Below are positions 39,650 to 52,700 of a stretch of DNA of 64,000 bases, piece after piece. Origin of the DNA: Liopterus haemorrhoidalis. Taxonomy: Eukaryota; Arthropoda; Insecta; Coleoptera; Dytiscidae. Positions within the stretch are counted from its first letter, which is position 1, and each line of letters opens with the position of its first letter. A program made the translations under genes and the position numbers. The notes beneath the pieces are model-generated. The model did no database searches and was not told the DNA's origin. It saw nothing but the letters and a program-made list of their open reading frames with translations. The stretch lies in the NCBI GenBank assembly GCA_963971575.1, contig OZ020622.1, forward strand, positions 35,246,301 through 35,310,300, given 5' to 3'.

Positions 39650-40812
39650 TTACGGCCAGACTCCAGTGTTATATAGTTGGCATACGCCAGCGTCCGCTCA
39701 GCCTCTGATCGGTCGCTAAAAACCTAAATGGGGAAAAATATGAATTCCGTAACCACTGTGAAGTGACTCCAGTGGCTATCAGCTGTCCAGGGCAAGGTAG
39801 AAGGCCGCCAGCCCAGTCTAGAGGTAGATGTGACTATGCAGGGTGGTCCTGTAATTATCAATGTCGATGTGCGGCCTAAAATTTATACGGCGCCAGTCAC
39901 TTCACTTCTATTGCCCTAAATTCTGGAAGAAAAATAAAACCCCAGGGGAAGGAATAGAGTTCTCGTAATAGAAACACCAAAATTCTCAATAACCAGATTT
40001 ATTTACCAAAAACAAATAGTAATAACAAATAGTAATAACAAAATAAGTAATATTCGCTAGACGAATATTCAATACGGAAAATCTATAAACAAAATAAATT
40101 ATTCACTAAATGAATACTCAATACGCAAAATCTATAAACAAAATAAATTATTCACTAAATGAATACTCAATACGCAAAATCTATTAACCAAATAAATATT
40201 ATTATTCGCAAAGCGAATACTCAATAAGCAAAATTTTATAACCAAAATATTAATAATTACAAGATCAATGACTAGTTAAATATTCCCTTTTTAGTTCGGA
40301 GTACGACAGAGTTAATACACAAAAATAAATTATTTAATCTACGAGCAAAATATCTAAGTTAAATCCAAAATTTTAGAAACTAAGTACTCACGAATGGTCA
40401 AAGGAAAGAAACAACTGAATCTTTAACCGGTAATTAATTACAATTTAAACTGACAAACTGAATTACTTGTGATGCGGTATAAATACCCAGTAACATGTGA
40501 TTGGATTACTTATGCTACAACTGCCCTAGGGCTGCGTGAACTTTTGCACGGGAATTATATACCACAGTGATTAATTACGTTGAAAAATGGTAACGGTATT
40601 CCGGTTGGCAATACCGTTAGGAAAAATCCGGAAGAGGTCTAGAACCGGGAGGCAAGCGCCTAAAAAAAAAACCTCGGTTGTAATTTTTACTACAATTCTC
40701 TCTCGCCTTAACTTTAATAAAAACCCAGCCAGTCTAGTGGCCTCGAAGTCGCGGTGATATGAATATCCAAGGAGGCCAAGAGACTGACTCTCAATATCCC
40801 CCCTTTACCCCT
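39650..40812. repeat. F2: unclassified dispersed repeat
   Basis: Partner of F1 (26525-27833). It shares GGTCGGTCGCTAAAAACCT, GTGAAGTGACTCCAG, AGGCCGCCAGCCCAG, GTATACGGCGCCAGTCA-like and CTCTCGCCTTA blocks in the same order. The middle is AT-rich with a 49-bp repeat. No terminal duplications or coding capacity are seen. Confidence 0.6.
40052..40240. repeat. ~49-bp repeats each with a mini-hairpin
   Basis: About four units of AAAATCTATAAACAAAATAA... each contain a small palindrome: ATTCG-loop-CGAAT (40052-40066), ATTCA-loop-TGAAT (40101-40115 and 40150-40164), ATTCG-loop-CGAAT (40204-40218). The hairpin base pairs change on both sides together. Confidence 0.75.
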
Positions 40813-41870
40813 TGAAAACCCGTAGTATGTTAACACAAAAAAAAAAAATCTCTAACGAGATGAAAAAAAGTTAACGTACTACCCCACCCACACGGCTCTA
40901 CGGAAATATAACTTTAAACAAACAAACTATATTACAAAAAATTAAGTGAGGGCTGGCCAAAGATGATAATGAAAAAAAAAAGATGCTTGTGGCTGAGGTT
41001 CTGCCCGACTGAAGCTAACGTTAAATCCACCCAATACAAATACAAAGACCGACCCTTGATAACGTGAAAAAGCAGTTAACACGAATACCCGGCCAGGGAA
41101 TATTCACAAAAAGGGGTTAAACCCATGTGTTTGAGAACTAATTCACAACCTCGAGTTATCAAGGGGATAAAAAAAATGTTGACTTACGGACAGACTGAAT
41201 CTACAATTAAACAAACTAATTCAACCCTGAGCGAGACTGCTCTGACTAAATACGCGCCCCAACACGATTCAGCGCGCCCGACTTATTGTAGCTTAGGGCC
41301 TTAGGATGTAGAAAATATATGCTTCACAATAGGGGTGGTACCATGTGCTCACTCAACTCAAAATACAAGTACAATACATACACATTCATAAAAATGGCCA
41401 AAATTATCAGTGTGTATCCAAAAACATCTATACAGGGACGTATTACGACTCAAACAACCCGGAGGTCCGATACGCCACACTCGTAAAGATATTTTTGTTA
41501 CAAATCATATAACAAATAACATAAATCAGTACTCATCTGAGTTGCAGACAAAAACAATCTCCCTGTTTCCACAGCTAGATACAATAAGTAGGTTATGTAC
41601 TCTCTGGACGGTGATGTAGTTTTAACGGTTCCGCTACAAGATGCTTATTCCTTTGCGACCGGTTGAATACTCGGATAACTTCAGAAATTATTCCTCCAGC
41701 CGATATATACTCTCAAATAGGCACAACTGTGCAAATTTTTGCCTCTATCGTACCGCCACTGTATGAATAACAGTTAAAAATACAATTAGTGAAACTGGAG
41801 ACCATACAACAGTTTCGCGTGCGGAAATAAAAGAAAGGTGATACCTTACCTCGTGGTCGGTGGCTTAGAT
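40813..41870. other. no gene recognised
   Basis: The stretch has several poly-A runs and no convincing frame. It could be internal sequence of the element that contains F2. No terminal repeats are visible. Confidence 0.35.
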
Positions 41871-41872
41871 GG

Positions 41873-41960
41873 GTTTTTTTTTTTTTTTTTTATTTATTTA
41901 TTTATTTATTTGGACACTACAGACATAGTCCTTTTTGTGTCCGTAGACAAACATACAATA
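41873..41960 (-). mobile_element. LINE 3' end with (TAAA)n tail
   Basis: On the minus strand CTATGTCTGTAGTGTCC is followed by (AAATA)n and poly-A. It resembles the LINE end at 43430-43530 (TTAGCCTGTAGTGTACC then (AAATA)n). Confidence 0.5.
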
Positions 41961-43425
41961 TACATACATACTAACATACTCAATCATAAACAATACTTTT
42001 TTAAAAAAAAATGTACAATTTCATATAAACAAACATTAACTTGCTCTACTCATTCAATTTACAAAACATATTTAAGACATTCACAAAATACAATCAAGGC
42101 CAGACGTACTATACAGATTACAACGGCAGCCTGAATCTACTTGCAGTTTTACAAATCAACTGTTAACATTAGATTTTATTCTGTACACAATCAAGTTACA
42201 AGGCTTAATACAACTTTGCGGAACTTGGAGTAACTCATATTGAATAAATCTAAAGATTTGTTTTCTTAAACTCCGAACTTTTGATCAGAAAAGAAAATTC
42301 TCATCCGGATATCTCCGTGTCTTCCTTACGAAGACAGTATAACGCCAAGCAGTCTCCGCAAAAACGAATTCCGTGTTGCCTTCAATTTCTCCTAGGCTTA
42401 TACATGGAAGTTTCACTGCACGTGCCGTTAGCTTTTCTTTCTGGTCAAATTTTCTGATAACACAACTGTTCGGGAGTTTAAGAGAACGAAAAAGCGGCTT
42501 CCCAGCTGTTTTATAACCTTCCTTCTTACCCCTCTACCGGGCTTACCACGCGCGCATCCGATATTTACCATGAAGGTAGCCAACAATATGCACTTCGTAG
42601 TAACGCTGTGACTGAATATCCCCAAGAAGTGTTTATTATTCTGGATTATAAGTTCTTGTTCTTTTTTTTTTTTTGTATATAAGGTAGGTGTATCATTCAA
42701 ACATATTCCGCACGCTAACTATTGTACTTTCCAGGTTTTCATGAAGTATATATCCCAAACCAGGTTAAATAGAAATGTCAAAAACCAATTAACCTCAAAA
42801 TTGAGTGACATCTCACAGTATGTTTTTGCATTCGGATGTAGATGTGGTGCTTGTTGTTATAAATGCTGTCCTCTAAGTGGGTTGACAGGACCTATTCAGT
42901 TAGTTTTGCACAAAATTACCCCATACTGTATCCTTTTATAAGCTTAGAATAAGTTTTCCGTACGAAGGTAGGTTCTCGTTTAACTAGATTTTAAAGCGCT
43001 GTGTTTCGGCTAGGATAGCCCGTAACAGGTCTAACAATACCGCCATGGAGATATTGCAGTATGCGTGGGTTGGCGTTATTGCAGACAGTCACATGATCCA
43101 CTTGCTTGCTTGTTTACTCTGATAAACATTTCTTCAAAACAAAACATAGCAGCATCATTTGAACCTTCAAACATTACTCTAAAGCAACAACAATCGAAAA
43201 AAATTACTTACCAACAAACGCTCCGTACCATAATACAATTATTAGCACTAATAGTTTATGAGTGACTGCAAAAACCACGAGTTTTGCGGTAAAATCTCTG
43301 TAGCACAAAATTTTGCGGTTAGGGAACTGCTAACTTTTGGTTACAAATCATATTTATTGCTAGGAAGGTATTCCTGGTGCCATCTACCGGCTTGGGGTAA
43401 AGACTGTGGAGATATAGTACCCTGG
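41961..43425. other. no gene recognised
   Basis: Mixed sequence with short frames only, none recognisable. A poly-T run occurs at 42662-42674. Confidence 0.35.
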
Positions 43426-43429
43426 CTGT

Positions 43430-43431
43430 AT

Positions 43432-43474
<43 letters not shown>

Positions 43475-43770
43475 TGTATTTATTTATTTGTTGGTTTTGG
43501 TACACTACAGGCTAATGCCTAAATGGTACATGAAAAATATTTATGTACGTTTTACACTTATATAAAACAAGCATATTAATTAGTGAATAATATAATAGAA
43601 AATTTACGTAAAAGATAATAAAACAACAAAAAAAAAAAAGAAAAGACCAAATTTCAATATCATATAATTAATATTTAAATTATTAGATTAACAATGATAA
43701 ATGAAGGAAAAAAAAAACATAAATAATAATAAAAAAGAGGCAATTATAATCACATATATCAATTATTTAT
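43430..43770 (-). mobile_element. LINE 3' end and UTR left of the satellite
   Basis: The minus strand ends GCATTAGCCTGTAGTGTACC then (AAATA)n, a LINE-type end. Its upstream sequence abuts the satellite at about 43771. The Jockey LINE on the far side of the satellite (58578 onward) is in the same orientation and lacks its own 3' end, so this is plausibly its tail. Confidence 0.5.
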
Positions 43771-46700
43771 TGTACATACTACCCAATAATGCAAATTTTC
43801 TCCTGTGGATGATTTTACGTTATGAAAGGAAAGTTCCCTTTCCGTACTGAGACAATTTGTGATTGTTTGCTTGGTACGTTTTGTACGTCCAGTGCAGTCT
43901 CTCGCGATATTTCCGCTTTTTTAACATTTATAGCACTTTGGTGGAGTTTTCCCCTTTATCTGGAGCTAAGATTTTACAATTATGAATTTTGTGTTATTCT
44001 TCTTTACTGATATTTGAATTGCTTGCACTACCCAATAATGCAAATTTTCTTGTGTGGATGATTTTACATTATGAAACGAAAGTTTCCTTTCCGTACTGAG
44101 ACACTTTGTGATTGTTTGTCTGGTACAGTTTGTATGTTAAGTGCAGTCACTGGCGATATGTCCGCTTTTTTGACATTTACAGCATTTTTGTGGAGCCTTC
44201 CTCTTTGTCTGCACCTAAGTTTTTACAATTAATTGTTTTGTACTATTCTTGTTTACTGATATTTGAGTTGCTTGCACTACCCAATAATGCAAATTTTCTT
44301 GTGTGGATGATCTTACATTATGAAAGGAAAGTTTTCTTTCCGTACTGAGACAATTTGTGATTGTTTGTCTGGTAAGTCTTGTATGCCTAGTACAGTATCT
44401 GGCGATATGTCCGTTTCTTTAACATTTATAGCACTTTAGTGGAGTCTTCTCCTTTATCTGGACCTAAGTTCTATCAATTATTATTTTTGTGCTATTCTTC
44501 TTTACTGATATTTGAGTTGCTTGCACTACTCAATAATGCATATTTTCTCCCGTGGATGATTTTACATTATGAAAGAAAAGTTCCCTTTCCGTACTGAGCC
44601 AATTTGTGAATGTTTGCCTGGTACGTTTTGTATGTTAAGTGCAGTCACTGGTGATACGTCCGCTTTTTGACATTTACAGCATTCTGGTGGAGCTTTCCTC
44701 TTTGTCTGCACCTAAGTTTTTACAATTATTAGTTTTGTGCTATTCTTCTTTACTGATATTTGAGTTGCTTGCACTACTCAATAATGCATATTTTCTCCCG
44801 TGGATGATTTTACATTATGAAAGAAAAGTTCCCTTTCCGTACTGAGCCAATTTGTGAATGTTTGCTTGGTACGTTTTGTATGTTAAGTGCAGTCACTGGC
44901 GATACGACCGCTTTTTTGACATTTACAGCATTCTGGTGGAGCTTTCCTCTTTGTCTGCACCTAAGTTTTTACAATTATTAGTTTTGTGCTATTCTTCTTT
45001 ACTGATATTTGAGTTGCTTGCACTACTCAATAATGCATATTTTCTCCTGTGGATGATTTTACATTATGAAAGAAAAGTTCCCTTTCCGTACTGAGCCAAT
45101 TTGTGAATGTTTGCCTGGTACGTTTTGTATGTTAAGTGCAGTCACTGGCGATACGTCCGCTTTTTTGACATTTAGAGCATTCTGGTGGAGCTTTCCTCTT
45201 TGTCTGCACCTAAGTTTTTACAATTATTAGTTTTGTGCTATTCTTCTTTACTGATATTTGAGTTGCTTGCACTACTCAATAATCCATATTTTCTCCTGTG
45301 GATGATTTTACATTATGAAAGAAAAGTTCCCTTTCCGTACTGAGCCAATTTGTGAATGTTTGCCTGGTACGTTTTGTATGTTAAGTGCAGTCACTGGCGA
45401 TACGTCCGCTTTTTTGACATTTAGAGCATTCTGGTGGAGCTTTCCTCTTTGTCTGCACCTAAGTTTTTACAATTATTAGTTTTGTGCTATTCTTCCTTAC
45501 TGATATTTGAGTTGCTTGCACTACTCAATAATCCATATTTTCTCCTGTGGATGATTTTACATTATGAAAGAAAAGTTCCCTTTCCGTACTGAGCCAATTT
45601 GTGAATGTTTGCCTGGTACGTTTTGTATGTTAAGTGGAGTCACTGGCGATACGTCCGCTTTTTTGACATTTACAGCATTCTGGTGGAGCTTTCCTCTTTG
45701 TCTGCACCTAAGTTTTTACAATTATTAGTTTTGTGCTATTCTTCTTTACTGATATTTGAGTTGCTTGCACTACTCAATAATGCATATTTTCTCCTGTGGA
45801 TGATTTCACATTATGAAAGAAAAGTTCCCTTTCCGTACTGAGCCAATTTGTGAATGTTTGCCTGGTACGTTTTGTATGTTAAATGCAGTCACTGGTGATA
45901 CGTCCGCTTTTTTGACATTTACAGCATTCTGGTGGAGCTTTCCTCTTTGTCTGCACCTAAGTTTTTACAATTATTAGTTTTGTGCTATTCTTCTTTACTG
46001 ATATTTGAGTTGCTTGCACTACTCAATAATGCATATTTTCTCCTGTGGATGATTTTACATTATGAAAGAAAAGTTCCCTTTCCGTACTGAGCCAATTTGT
46101 GAATGTTTGCCTGGTACGTTTTGTATGTTAAATGCAGTCACTGGTGATACGTCCGCTTTTTTGACATTTACAGCATTCTGGTGGAGCTTTCCTCTTTGTC
46201 TGCACCTAAGTTTTTACAATTATTAGTTTTGTGCTATTCTTCTTTACTGATATTTGAGTTGCTTGCACTACTCAATAATGCATATTTTCTCCCATGGATG
46301 ATTTGACATTATGAAAGAAAAGTTCCCTTTCCGTACTGAGCCAATTTGTGAATGTTTGCCTGGTACGTTTTGTATGTTAAGTGCAGTCACTGGCGATACG
46401 TCCTTTTTTTTGACATTTACAGCATTTTGGTGGAGCTTTCCTCTTTGTTTGCACCTAAGATTTTACAATTATTAGTTTTGTGCTATTCATCTTTACTGAT
46501 ATTTGAGTTGCTTGCACTACTCAATAATGCATATTTTCTCCTGTGGATGATTTTACATTGTGAAAGAAAAGTTCCCTTTCCGTACTGAGCCAATTTGTGA
46601 ATGTTTGCCTGGTACGTTTTGTATGTTAAGTGCAGTCACTGGCGATACGTCCGCTTTTTTGACATTTACAGCATTCTGGTGGAGCTTTCCTCTTTGTCTG

Positions 46701-49700
46701 CACCTAAGTTTTTACAATTATTAGTTTTGTGCTATTCTTCTTTACTGATATTTGAGTTGCTTGCACTACTCCATAATGCATATTTTCTCCTGTGGATGAT
46801 TTTACATTATGAAAGAAAAGTTCCCTTTCCGTACTGAGCCAATTTGTGAATGTTTGCCTGGTACGTTTTGTATGTTAAATGCAGTCACTGGCGATATGTC
46901 CGCTTTTTTGACATTTACAGCATTTTGGTGGAACTTTCCTCTTTGTCTGCACCTAAGTTTTTACAATTATTAGTTTTGTGCTATTCTTCTTTACTGATAT
47001 TTGAGTTGCTTGCACTACTCAATAATGCATATTTTCTCCTGTGGATGATTTTACATTGTGAAAGAAAAGTTCCCTTTCCGTACTGAGCCAATTTGTGAAT
47101 GTTTGCCTGGTACGTTTTGTATGTTAAGTGCAGTCACTGGCGATACGTCCGCTTTTTTGACATTTACAGCATTCTGGTGGAGCTTTCCTCTTTGTCTGCA
47201 CCTAAGTTTTTACAATTATTAGTTTTGTGCTATTCTTCTTTACTGATATTTGAGTTGCTTGCACTACTCAATAATGCATATTTTCTCCTGTGGATGATTT
47301 TACATTATGAAAGAAAAGTTCCCTTTCCGTACTGAGCCAATTTGTGAATGTTTGCCTGGTACGTTTTGTATGTTAAATGCAGTCACTGGCGATATGTCCG
47401 CTTTTTTGACATTTACAGCATTCTGGTGGAGCTTTCCTCTTTGTCTGCACCTAAGTTTTTACAATTATTAGTTTTGTGCTATTCTTCTTTACTGATATTT
47501 GAGTTGCTTGCACTACTCAATAATGCATATTTTCTCCCATGGATGATTTGACATTATGAAAGAAAAGTTCCCTTTCCGTACTGAGCCAATTTGTGAATGT
47601 TTGCCTGGTACGTTTTGTATGTTAAGTGCAGTCACTGGCGATACGTCCGCTTTTTTGACATTTACAGCATTCTGGTGGAGCTTTCCTCTTTGTCTGCACC
47701 TAAGTTTTTACAATTATTAGTTTTGTGCTATTCTTCTTTACTGATATTTGAGTTGCTTGCACTACTCAATAATGCATATTTTCTCCCATGGATGATTTGA
47801 CATTATGAAAGAAAAGTTCCCTTTCCGTACTGAGCCAATTTGTGAATGTTTGCCTGGTACGTTTTGTATGTTAAGTGCAGTCACTGGCGATACGTCCTTT
47901 TTTTTGACATTTACAGCATTTTGGTGGAGCTTTCCTCTTTGTTTGCACCTAAGATTTTACAATTATTAGTTTTGTGCTATTCATCTTTACTGATATTTGA
48001 GTTGCTTGCACTACTCAATAATGCATATTTTCTCCTGTGGATGATTTTACATTGTGAAAGAAAAGTTCCCTTTCCGTACTGAGCCAATTTGTGAATGTTT
48101 GCCTGGTACGTTTTGTATGTTAAATGCAGTCACTGGCGATATGTCCGCTTTTTTGACATTTACAGCATTTTGGTGGAGCTTTCCTCTTTGTCTGCACCTA
48201 AGTTTTTACAATTATTAGTTTTGTGCTATTCTTCTTTACTGATATTTGAGTTGCTTGCACTACTCAATAATGCATATTTTCTCCTGTGGATGATTTTACA
48301 TTGTGAAAGAAAAGTTCCCTTTCCGTACTGAGCCAATTTGTGAATGTTTGCCTGGTACGTTTTGTATGTTAAGTGCAGTCACTGGCGATACGTCCGCTTT
48401 TTTGCCATTTACAGCATTCTGGTGGAGCTTTCCTCTTTGTCTGCACCTAAGTTTTTACAATTATTAGTTTTGTGCTATTCTTCTTTACTGATATTTGAGT
48501 TGCTTGCACTACTCAATAATGCATATTTTTTGCTGTGGATGATTTTACATTATGAAAGAAAAGTTCCCTTTCCGTACTGAGCCAATTTGTGAATGTTTGC
48601 CTGGTACGTTTTGTATGTTAAGTGCAGTCACTGGCGATACGTCCTTTTTTTTGACATTTACAGCATTTTGGTGGAGCTTTCCTCTTTGTCTGCACCTAAG
48701 TTTTTACAATTATTAGTTTTGTGCTATTCTTCTTTACTGATATTTGAGTTGCTTGCACTACTCAATAATGCATATTTTCTCCTGTGGATGATTTTACATT
48801 GTGAAAGAAAAGTTCCCTTTCCGTACTGAGCCAATTTGTGAATGTTTGCCTGGTACGTTTTGTATGTTAAGTGCAGTCACTGGCGATACGTCCGCTTTTT
48901 TGACATTTACAGCATTCTGGTGGAGCTTTCCTCTTTGTCTGCACCTAAGTTTTTACAATTATTAGTTTTGTGCTATTCTCCTTTACTGATATTTGAGTTG
49001 CTTGCACTACTCAATAATGCATATTTTCTCCTGTGGATGATTTTACATTATGAAAGAAAAGTTCTCTTTCCGTACTGAGCCAATTTGTGAATGTTTGCCT
49101 GGTACGTTTTGTATGTTAAGTGCAGTCACTGGCGATACGTCCGCTTTTTTGACGTTTACAGCATTCTGGTGGAGCTTTCCTCTTTGTCTGCACCTAAGTT
49201 TTTACAATTATTAGTTTTGTGCTATTCTCCTTTACTGATATTTGAGTTGCTTGCACTACTCAATAATGCATATTTTCTCCTGTGGATGATTTTACATTAT
49301 GAAAGAAAAGTTCCCTTTCCGTACTGAGCCAATTTGTGAATGTTTGCCTGGTACGTTTTGTATGTTAAGTGCAGTCACTGGCGATACGTCCGCTTTTTTG
49401 ACATTTAGAGCATTCTGGTGGAGCTTTCCTCTTTGTCTGCACCTAAGTTTTTACAATTATTAGTTTTGTGCTATTCTTCTTTACTGATATTTGAGTTGCT
49501 TGCACTACTCAATAATGCATATTTTCTCCTGTGGATGATTTTACATTATGAAAGAAAAGTTCCCTTTCCGTACTGAGCCAATTTGTGAATGTTTGCCTGG
49601 TACGTTTTGTATGTTAAGTGCAGTCACTGGTGATACGTCCGCTTTTTTGACATTTACAGCATTCTGGTGGAGCTTTCCTCTTTGTCTGCACCTAAGTTTT

Positions 49701-52700
49701 TACAATTATTAGTTTTGTGCTATTCTTCTTTACTGATATTTGAGTTGCTTGCACTACTCAATAATGCATATTTTCTCCTGTGGATGATTTTACATTATGA
49801 AAGAAAAGTTCCCTTTCCGTACTGAGCCAATTTGTGAATGTTTGCCTGGTACGTTTTGTATGTTAAATGCAGTCACTGGCGATATGTCCGCTTTTTTGAC
49901 ATTTACAGCATTTTGGTGGAGCTTTCCTCTTTGTCTGCACCTAAGTTTTTACAATTATTAGTTTTGTGCTATTCTTCTTTACTGATATTTGAGTTGCTTG
50001 CACTACTCAATAATGCATATTTTCTCCTGTGGATGATTTTACATTGTGAAAGAAAAGTTCCCTTTCCGTACTGAGCCAATTTGTGAATGTTTGCCTGGTA
50101 CGTTTTGTATGTTAAGTGCAGTCACTGGCGATACGTCCGCTTTTTTGCCATTTACAGCATTCTGGTGGAGCTTTCCTCTTTGTCTGCACCTAAGTTTTTA
50201 CAATTATTAGTTTTGTGCTATTCTTCTTTACTGATATTTGAGTTGCTTGCACTACTCAATAATGCATATTTTCTCCTGTGGATGATTTTACATTATGAAA
50301 GAAAAGTTCCCTTTCCGTACTGAGCCAATTTGTGAATGTTTGCCTGGTACGTTTTGTATGTTAAATGCAGTCACTGGCGATACGTCCGCTTTTTTGCCAT
50401 TTACAGCATTCTGGTGGAGCTTTCCTCTTTGTCTGCACCTAAGTTTTTACAATTATTAGTTTTGTGCTATTCTTCTTTACTGATATTTGAGTTGCTTGCA
50501 CTACTCAATAATGCATATTTTCTCCTGTGGATGATTTTACATTGTGAAAGAAAAGTTCCCTTTCCGTACTGAGCCAATTTGTGAATGTTTGCCTGGTACG
50601 TTTTGTATGTTAAGTGCAGTCACTGGCGATACGTCCGCTTTTTTGACATTTACAGCATTCTGGTGGAGCTTTCCTCTTTGTCTGCACCTAAGTTTTTACA
50701 ATTATTAGTTTTGTGCTATTCTCCTTTACTGATATTTGAGTTGCTTGCACTACTCAATAATGCATATTTTCTCCTGTGGATGATTTTACATTATGAAAGA
50801 AAAGTTCTCTTTCCGTACTGAGCCAATTTGTGAATGTTTGCCTGGTACGTTTTGTATGTTAAGTGCAGTCACTGGCGATACGTCCGCTTTTTTGACGTTT
50901 ACAGCATTCTGGTGGAGCTTTCCTCTTTGTCTGCACCTAAGTTTTTACAATTATTAGTTTTGTGCTATTCTCCTTTACTGATATTTGAGTTGCTTGCACT
51001 ACTCAATAATGCATATTTTCTCCTGTGGATGATTTTACATTATGAAAGAAAAGTTCCCTTTCCGTACTGAGCCAATTTGTGAATGTTTGCCTGGTACGTT
51101 TTGTATGTTAAGTGCAGTCACTGGCGATACGTCCGCTTTTTTGACATTTAGAGCATTCTGGTGGAGCTTTCCTCTTTGTCTGCACCTAAGTTTTTACAAT
51201 TATTAGTTTTGTGCTATTCTTCTTTACTGATATTTGAGTTGCTTGCACTACTCAATAATGCATATTTTCTCCTGTGGATGATTTTACATTATGAAAGAAA
51301 AGTTCCCTTTCCGTACTGAGCCAATTTGTGAATGTTTGCCTGGTACGTTTTGTATGTTAAGTGCAGTCACTGGTGATACGTCCGCTTTTTTGACATTTAC
51401 AGCATTCTGGTGGAGCTTTCCTCTTTGTCTGCACCTAAGTTTTTACAATTATTAGTTTTGTGCTATTCTTCTTTACTGATATTTGAGTTGCTTGCACTAC
51501 TCAATAATGCATATTTTCTCCTGTGGATGATTTTACATTATGAAAGAAAAGTTCCCTTTCCGTACTGAGCCAATTTGTGAATGTTTGCCTGGTACGTTTT
51601 GTATGTTAAGTGCAGTCACTGGTGATACGTCCGCTTTTTTGACATTTACAGCATTCTGGTGGAGCTTTCCTCTTTGTCTGCACCTAAGTTTTTACAATTA
51701 TTAGTTTTGTGCTATTCTTCTTTACTGATATTTGAGTTGCTTGCACTACTCAATAATGCATATTTTCTCCTGTGGATGATTTTACATTATGAAAGAAAAG
51801 TTCCCTTTCCGTACTGAGCCAATTTGTGAATGTTTGCCTGGTACGTTTTGTATGTTAAGTGCAGTCACTGGCGATACGTCCGCTTTTTTGACATTTAGAG
51901 CATTCTGGTGGAGCTTTCCTCTTTGTCTGCACCTAAGTTTTTACAATTATTAGTTTTGTGCTATTCTTCTTTACTGATATTTGAGTTGCTTGCACTACTC
52001 AATAATGCATATTTTCTCCTGTGGATGATTTTACATTATGAAAGAAAAGTTCCCTTTCCGTACTGAGCCAATTTGTGAATGTTTGCCTGGTGCGTTTTGT
52101 ATGTTAAGTGCAGTCACTGGTGATACGTCCGCTTTTTTGACATTTACAGCATTCTGGTGGAGCTTTCCTCTTTGTCTGCACCTAAGTTTTTACAATTATT
52201 AGTTTTGTGCTATTCTTCTTTACTGATATTTGAGTTGCTTGCACTACTCAATAATGCATATTTTCTCCCATGGATGATTTGACATTATGAAAGAAAAGTT
52301 CCCTTTCCGTACTGAGCCAATTTGTGAATGTTTGCCCGGTACGTTTTGTATGTTAAGTGCAGTCACTGGCGATACGTCCTTTTTTTTTGACATTTACAGC
52401 ATTTTGGTGGAGCTTTCCTCTTTGTTTGCACCTAAGATTTTACAATTATTAGTTTTGTGCTATTCTTCTTTACTGATATTTGAGTTGCTTGCACTACTCA
52501 ATAATGCATATTTTCTCCTGTGGATGATTTTACATTATGAAAGAAAAGTTCCCTTTCCGTACTGAGCCAATTTGTGAATGTTTGCCTGGTACGTTTTGTA
52601 TGTTAAGTGCAGTCACTGGCGATACGTCCGCTTTTTTGACATTTACAGCATTCTGGTGGAGCTTTCCTCTTTGTCTGCACCTAAGTTTTTACAATTATTA

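Noticed and set aside
41410..42134. Short plus-strand frames in the unclassified gap
   Set aside because: No recognisable motif, no consistent composition, next to poly-T and LINE tail sequence.
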